Part shown: in pieces, positions 61,003 to 64,000 of the stretch | Layout: every line of letters starts with the position of its first letter | Numbering within the stretch: position 1 is the stretch's first letter | Origin: an uncultured Clostridium sp. | Lineage (GTDB): Bacteria > Bacillota > Clostridia > TANB77 > CAG-508 | DNA: 64,000 bases | Assembly: GCA_947570695.1 (NCBI GenBank) | Contig: CANOVB010000005.1 | Location: 1-64,000, forward strand | Reading direction: 5' to 3' | Program-made: the position numbers and the translations under genes | The notes under the pieces: model-generated | Seen by the model: the letters and a program-made list of their open reading frames with translations, nothing else | Database searches by the model: none | What the model was told of the DNA's origin: nothing

Positions 61003-61923
61003 TTGGGTATAACAAATTATAAGATAGAAGAAAAACTAGTAGGCGAAAGATTAGATAAAGCTGCTAGTATATTAGATGAAAGTTTGTCAAGAGCAAGAGT
61101 ACAAAGATTAATAAAAAATGAGCTTATTTCAGTTAATGGTGAGCCAATTACTAAACCAGCTTATATTTTAAGTTCAGGAGATGTTGTTTCAATTCATAAA
61201 AATGATCCTATATCTATGATGCTTGTACCACAAGACATTCCATTAGATATAGTTTATGAAGATAGTGAACTTTTAGTAGTAAATAAGCAAAAAGGGTTAG
61301 TTGTTCATCCAGGAAATGGAAATCCAGATGGTACTTTAGTTAATGCAATTTTAAATAGATATAAACATTTATCAGAGGTTGGAGGAAGTTTTAGACCTGG
61401 AATTGTACATAGAATTGATAAAGATACATCTGGTTTATTAATAGTAGCTAAAAATGATGAAGTACATATGAAAATTAGTGAACAAATAAAAAATCATGAA
61501 GTTAAGAAAACATATATTGCTTTGATACGAGGAGTACTAAAAGAAAATAGTGCAACAATAGATATGCCAATCGGAAGAAGCACAGAGAATAGAATTAAAA
61601 TGGCTGTTAAGAAAAATGGCAAATCTGCAGTTACACATATAAAAGTACTTGAAAGATTTAAGGAATATACATTAGTAGAAGTTAATATTGAAACAGGAAG
61701 AACACATCAGATAAGAGTTCATTTATCTGAAATTGGCTATCCAATAGTAGGGGATTTTGTGTATTCAAATGGAAAAAATCCTTTCGGAGTAGAAGGGCAA
61801 ATGCTTCATAGTATGAAACTTGAATTTATGCATCCTGTTATAAATAGAGTAATGAAGCTTGAGGCTCCGATACCAGAGTATTTTGAGAATGTGTTAGAAA
61901 TTTTAAGAAAAGAAAATAACTAA
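61003..61923 (+). CDS. rluD: Ribosomal large subunit pseudouridine synthase RluD-type
   Basis: 306 aa. An S4 RNA-binding domain (ERLDKAASILDESLSRARVQ, residues 13-32) precedes the catalytic domain with LVVNKQKGLVVHPGNG and the active-site IVHRIDKDTSGLLIVAK, whose Asp is catalytic; ETGRTHQIRVHLSEIGYPIV is also conserved. It makes pseudouridines in helix 69 of 23S rRNA, or a related site. I start at TTG 61003 behind TAGGAGAAAAATT; the frame opens eight codons earlier inside the preceding gene. lspA and rluD are neighbours in many Firmicutes. Confidence 0.94.
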   Translation: MGITNYKIEEKLVGERLDKAASILDESLSRARVQRLIKNELISVNGEPITKPAYILSSGDVVSIHKNDPISMMLVPQDIPLDIVYEDSELLVVNKQKGLVVHPGNGNPDGTLVNAILNRYKHLSEVGGSFRPGIVHRIDKDTSGLLIVAKNDEVHMKISEQIKNHEVKKTYIALIRGVLKENSATIDMPIGRSTENRIKMAVKKNGKSAVTHIKVLERFKEYTLVEVNIETGRTHQIRVHLSEIGYPIVGDFVYSNGKNPFGVEGQMLHSMKLEFMHPVINRVMKLEAPIPEYFENVLEILRKENN

Positions 61924-61937
61924 TTGAAAGGAAGTTT

Positions 61938-62669
61938 ATGAAAGAGATAAGACTACAAAAGTTTTTAGCAGAGCAAGGAATAGCTTCTCGTAGAAAATGT
62001 GAAGAATTAATATCAGAAGGTAAAGTAAAAGTAAATGGGAAAATGGCGGAACTTGGAATGAAAGTGAAACCAGATGTAGATAAAATAGAGTATAATGGAA
62101 GAGTAATAAAATTTGAAGATAAAGAACATATTTATATATTACTTAATAAACCTATCGGATTTGTTACAACTGCAAGTGATCAATTTGATAGACCAACTGT
62201 TTTAGATATTATAAAATTAAAAAAAAGGGTAGTACCAGTTGGTAGATTAGATATGTATACATCAGGAGCTTTGATATTAACAGATGATGGAGATTTTATT
62301 TATAAAGTAACACATCCAAAACATGAAATAACAAAAACATATACAGTAACTTTAACTGGGATTGTATCAGATGAAGAAATTAAAAAGCTTCAATTAGGAG
62401 TTGTAATAGATGATGAATATCTAACGAAACCAGCAAAGGCTAAAATTTTAAAAATAGATAGTGAAAAAGGCATATCTAGAGTAGAAATAACAATACATGA
62501 AGGAAAAAATAGACAAGTAAGAAAAATGTGTGAGGCGATAGGGAAAAAAGTTGTTGCATTACATAGAGCAAAGATTGGAAATTTAGAAGTAAAAGACTTA
62601 AAAATAGGAACTTGGAGATATTTAAAAAATGAGGAAGTAAGAGAAATACTAGAAGGTAAGAAAGGTTAA
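61938..62669 (+). CDS. rluB: Pseudouridine synthase of the RluB/RsuA family
   Basis: 243 aa. S4 domain RLQKFLAEQGIASRRKCEEL at the start, then YILLNKPIGFVTTASDQFDR, and the catalytic motif VPVGRLDMYTSGALILTDDG, where the family mostly has GRLDxxTxGLLLLT. IHEGKNRQVRKMCEAIGKKV is the typical late block. It modifies 23S (RluB) or 16S (RsuA) rRNA; the RluB role is the more likely in Firmicutes. ATG 61938 follows TGAAAGGAAGTTT. Confidence 0.92.
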   Translation: MKEIRLQKFLAEQGIASRRKCEELISEGKVKVNGKMAELGMKVKPDVDKIEYNGRVIKFEDKEHIYILLNKPIGFVTTASDQFDRPTVLDIIKLKKRVVPVGRLDMYTSGALILTDDGDFIYKVTHPKHEITKTYTVTLTGIVSDEEIKKLQLGVVIDDEYLTKPAKAKILKIDSEKGISRVEITIHEGKNRQVRKMCEAIGKKVVALHRAKIGNLEVKDLKIGTWRYLKNEEVREILEGKKG

Positions 62670-62697
62670 ATTTAATTTACGAAAGAGGAGAGAAATA

Positions 62698-63499
62698 ATG
62701 GATTACCAAAGATTTATTCCAGAAGGTTGGATAAATAAAACTCAGGAATTTAATGAAAATATAATTCAAACAGCATATAAAGAAGGAAATGTATTACAAG
62801 GATATGTAAATGATTGTGATTTAAATTATAATTTACATGTTAATTTGGGTAATAATATAAGTGGAATTATTCCTAGAAATGAACTTGAGGTATTAAATGT
62901 CGATGAATTTGGATTTTGCAATCCAAGTATTTGCAAAAATAAAGTTAATAATTTTGTACAATTTAAAGTAAAAGAAATTTATGATGATAATATTATACTT
63001 TCAAGAAAACAAGTTCAACAAGAGGCACTAGATTGGGTAAAAAATGATTTAAGACCTCGGAATGATAGTAAATGGAATAGTAAAGAATATAAGAAGATTT
63101 GGAGCATTTGTTGAGATAGGTGGAGGAGTAGTTGGACTACTTCATATAGAAGATATTTCTGTATCAAGAATAAAATCACCAGAAGAAAGATTTAATATTG
63201 GACAAAAGATTAATGTTATGATAAAATCAATAGACAAAGAAAATAATAAGATTGTTTTATCTTACAAAGAATTATTGGGAAATTGGGAAGATAATATAAA
63301 AGAATATGATGAGAAAACAGTTGTAGAAGGAACAGTTAAAGAAACAGATAAATATAAAAATGGAATTTTTATAGAATTAAAGCCTAATTTAGTTGGAATG
63401 GCAGAGTATAAAGAGGGCTTAGAATATGGACAAAAAGTAAATGTTTATATTAAAAAAATTATAAAAGATAGAAAAAAAATTAAACTTTTAATTATTTAA
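62698..63499 (+). pseudogene. S1 RNA-binding domain protein, frameshifted
   Basis: Two overlapping frames form one protein. The first (from ATG 62698, behind GAAAGAGGAGAGAAATA) has an S1-like unit (VLQGYVNDCDLNYNLHVNL, FVQFKVKEIYDDNIILSRKQ) and runs to EALDWVKNDLRP at 63057. The second continues GMIVNGIVKNIRRFGAFVEIGG, an S1 domain, and a further one (VVEGTVKETDKYKNGIFIEL). Removing C63058 joins them smoothly as ...LRP-GMIVNG... Without that change the first product ends 18 residues later, at 63114. It resembles the S1-domain proteins that Firmicutes annotate as S1 homologues. A real lesion and a sequencing error are both possible; no programmed slippery site is evident. Confidence 0.8.
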
Positions 63500-63513
63500 G
63501 GAGGTTTTAAAAA

Positions 63514-64000
63514 ATGGTAGAGGACGAACAAATAAAAACTACCGTTTCTCCATTCGCTATTAGAGAAGGAGAAATAAAAACATTTGATGGGAAGGACGGA
63601 TATGTTTCAATAAATCAAATTATCCATAAAATTAATTTAGGGCACATATCAGATGTACATTTCAAAATACTAGATTTAGTAAATGAATTTGAATTTTTAA
63701 CTTCAAGACAAATTTATCAAATGCTTGTACATAATGGAGTTGAAATAAAATCTCAAGACAAGCTAAATACAAAATTAGATCAATTAGTTAAAACAAAAAT
63801 ATTAACTAGATATTATTTTACATCTGAAGAGGGTAAAGGAATATATAGAGTATATTGTATGGAAAAAATGGGAAAATATTTACTAACTTCTAAAGAAGTA
63901 GAATGTAAATGGCAACCTACAGATAATACAAAACCAGTAGCATTAATTAAAAAAAGATTAGCTGGAAATCAAGTTATAGTTGCATATATGAGAAAATCTA
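63514..64000 (+). CDS. Hypothetical protein with winged-helix-like region, cut by window edge
   Basis: ATG 63514 follows AAGGAGGTTTTAAAAA. The frame is open to the end of the window (162 codons). After a short start (MVEDEQIKTTVSPFAIREGE), residues 45-90 read ILDLVNEFEFLTSRQIYQML and KLDQLVKTKILTRYYF, a pattern of winged-helix domains similar to replication-relaxation-type proteins. Then YRVYCMEKMGKYLLTSKEVE follows. The family is uncertain and the C-terminus is missing, so I give no function. It lies 14 bases after the S1 gene and probably shares its transcript. Confidence 0.6.
   Translation, partial: MVEDEQIKTTVSPFAIREGEIKTFDGKDGYVSINQIIHKINLGHISDVHFKILDLVNEFEFLTSRQIYQMLVHNGVEIKSQDKLNTKLDQLVKTKILTRYYFTSEEGKGIYRVYCMEKMGKYLLTSKEVECKWQPTDNTKPVALIKKRLAGNQVIVAYMRKS

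Overview
The window comes from a very AT-rich, low-GC Gram-positive spore former, most likely an uncultured Clostridia-type gut lineage. Evidence: strong AGGAGG ribosome-binding sites with many TTG and GTG starts, Firmicute-style L10 and L13 leader RNAs, Veg, and the sporulation genes spoIIID, a sipL-like DUF3794/LysM gene, yunB and a SpoVB-type flippase. The code is standard: TAA, TAG and TGA all act as stops.

Layout. 1-474: end of an rRNA operon (23S tail, 5S, tRNA-Asn, terminator). 475-4941: accessory genes (a four-fold cysteine repeat protein, a divergent helix-hairpin-helix glycosylase-like gene, two unknowns, a flavin reductase-like gene). 5022-8866: ribosomal/secretion block rpmG-secE-nusG-rplK-rplA, then an L10 leader attenuator, rplJ and rplL. 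9295-13735: two membrane-anchored proteins and a zinc ABC transporter (znuA-znuC-znuB). 13873-20759: LD-carboxypeptidase, RusA, and the sporulation/Veg genes. 20965-40652: one co-directional surface-glycan cluster of 19 genes read from a single good promoter. 40810-45912: a broken coiled-coil gene, a GH30 glycosidase, a DUF4160/DUF2442 pair, a manganese riboswitch with mntP, and two GC-rich single-gene islands. 46012-56603: rplM-rpsI, an M20 amidohydrolase, ruvA, rarA, paired half-size TauE/SafE genes, the murL-murD pair and a double OB-fold SSB-like gene. 56817-64000: a third GC-rich gene (lipoprotein), a membrane GT-C-like protein, lspA, a WecG/TagA transferase, rluD, an RluB-type synthase, a frameshifted S1-domain gene and a gene cut by the window edge.

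How the genes work together. The glycan cluster begins with two phosphoglycosyl transferase domains fused in one protein. It continues with GT4, GT2 and sialyltransferase-like enzymes, a Wzy-type polymerase/ligase, a LbetaH and two membrane acyltransferases, and a Wzx flippase. It then carries what looks like a complete CMP-Kdo route (KdsD, KdsA, KdsC and a NeuA/KdsB-type cytidylyltransferase). It ends with a six-gene module: a GT-C-like membrane protein, an SDR, a TIM-barrel isomerase, a GT2, an FAD oxidoreductase and a GtrB-like protein with a degenerate catalytic motif. This predicts a Kdo-type (3-deoxy-octulosonate) sugar in the surface polymer of a monoderm spore former. Separately, murL next to murD predicts the alternative D-glutamate route to peptidoglycan, in which L-Glu is added first and then epimerised on the nucleotide precursor.

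Seven intergenic stretches hold copies or fragments of one hairpin-rich dispersed repeat; one copy lies between the manganese riboswitch and mntP. Three coding disruptions (a stop and an A7 frameshift near 40.9 kb, an extra C near 63.06 kb) are either decaying genes or assembly errors. Coordinates of short sites were counted by hand and may be off by a base or two.
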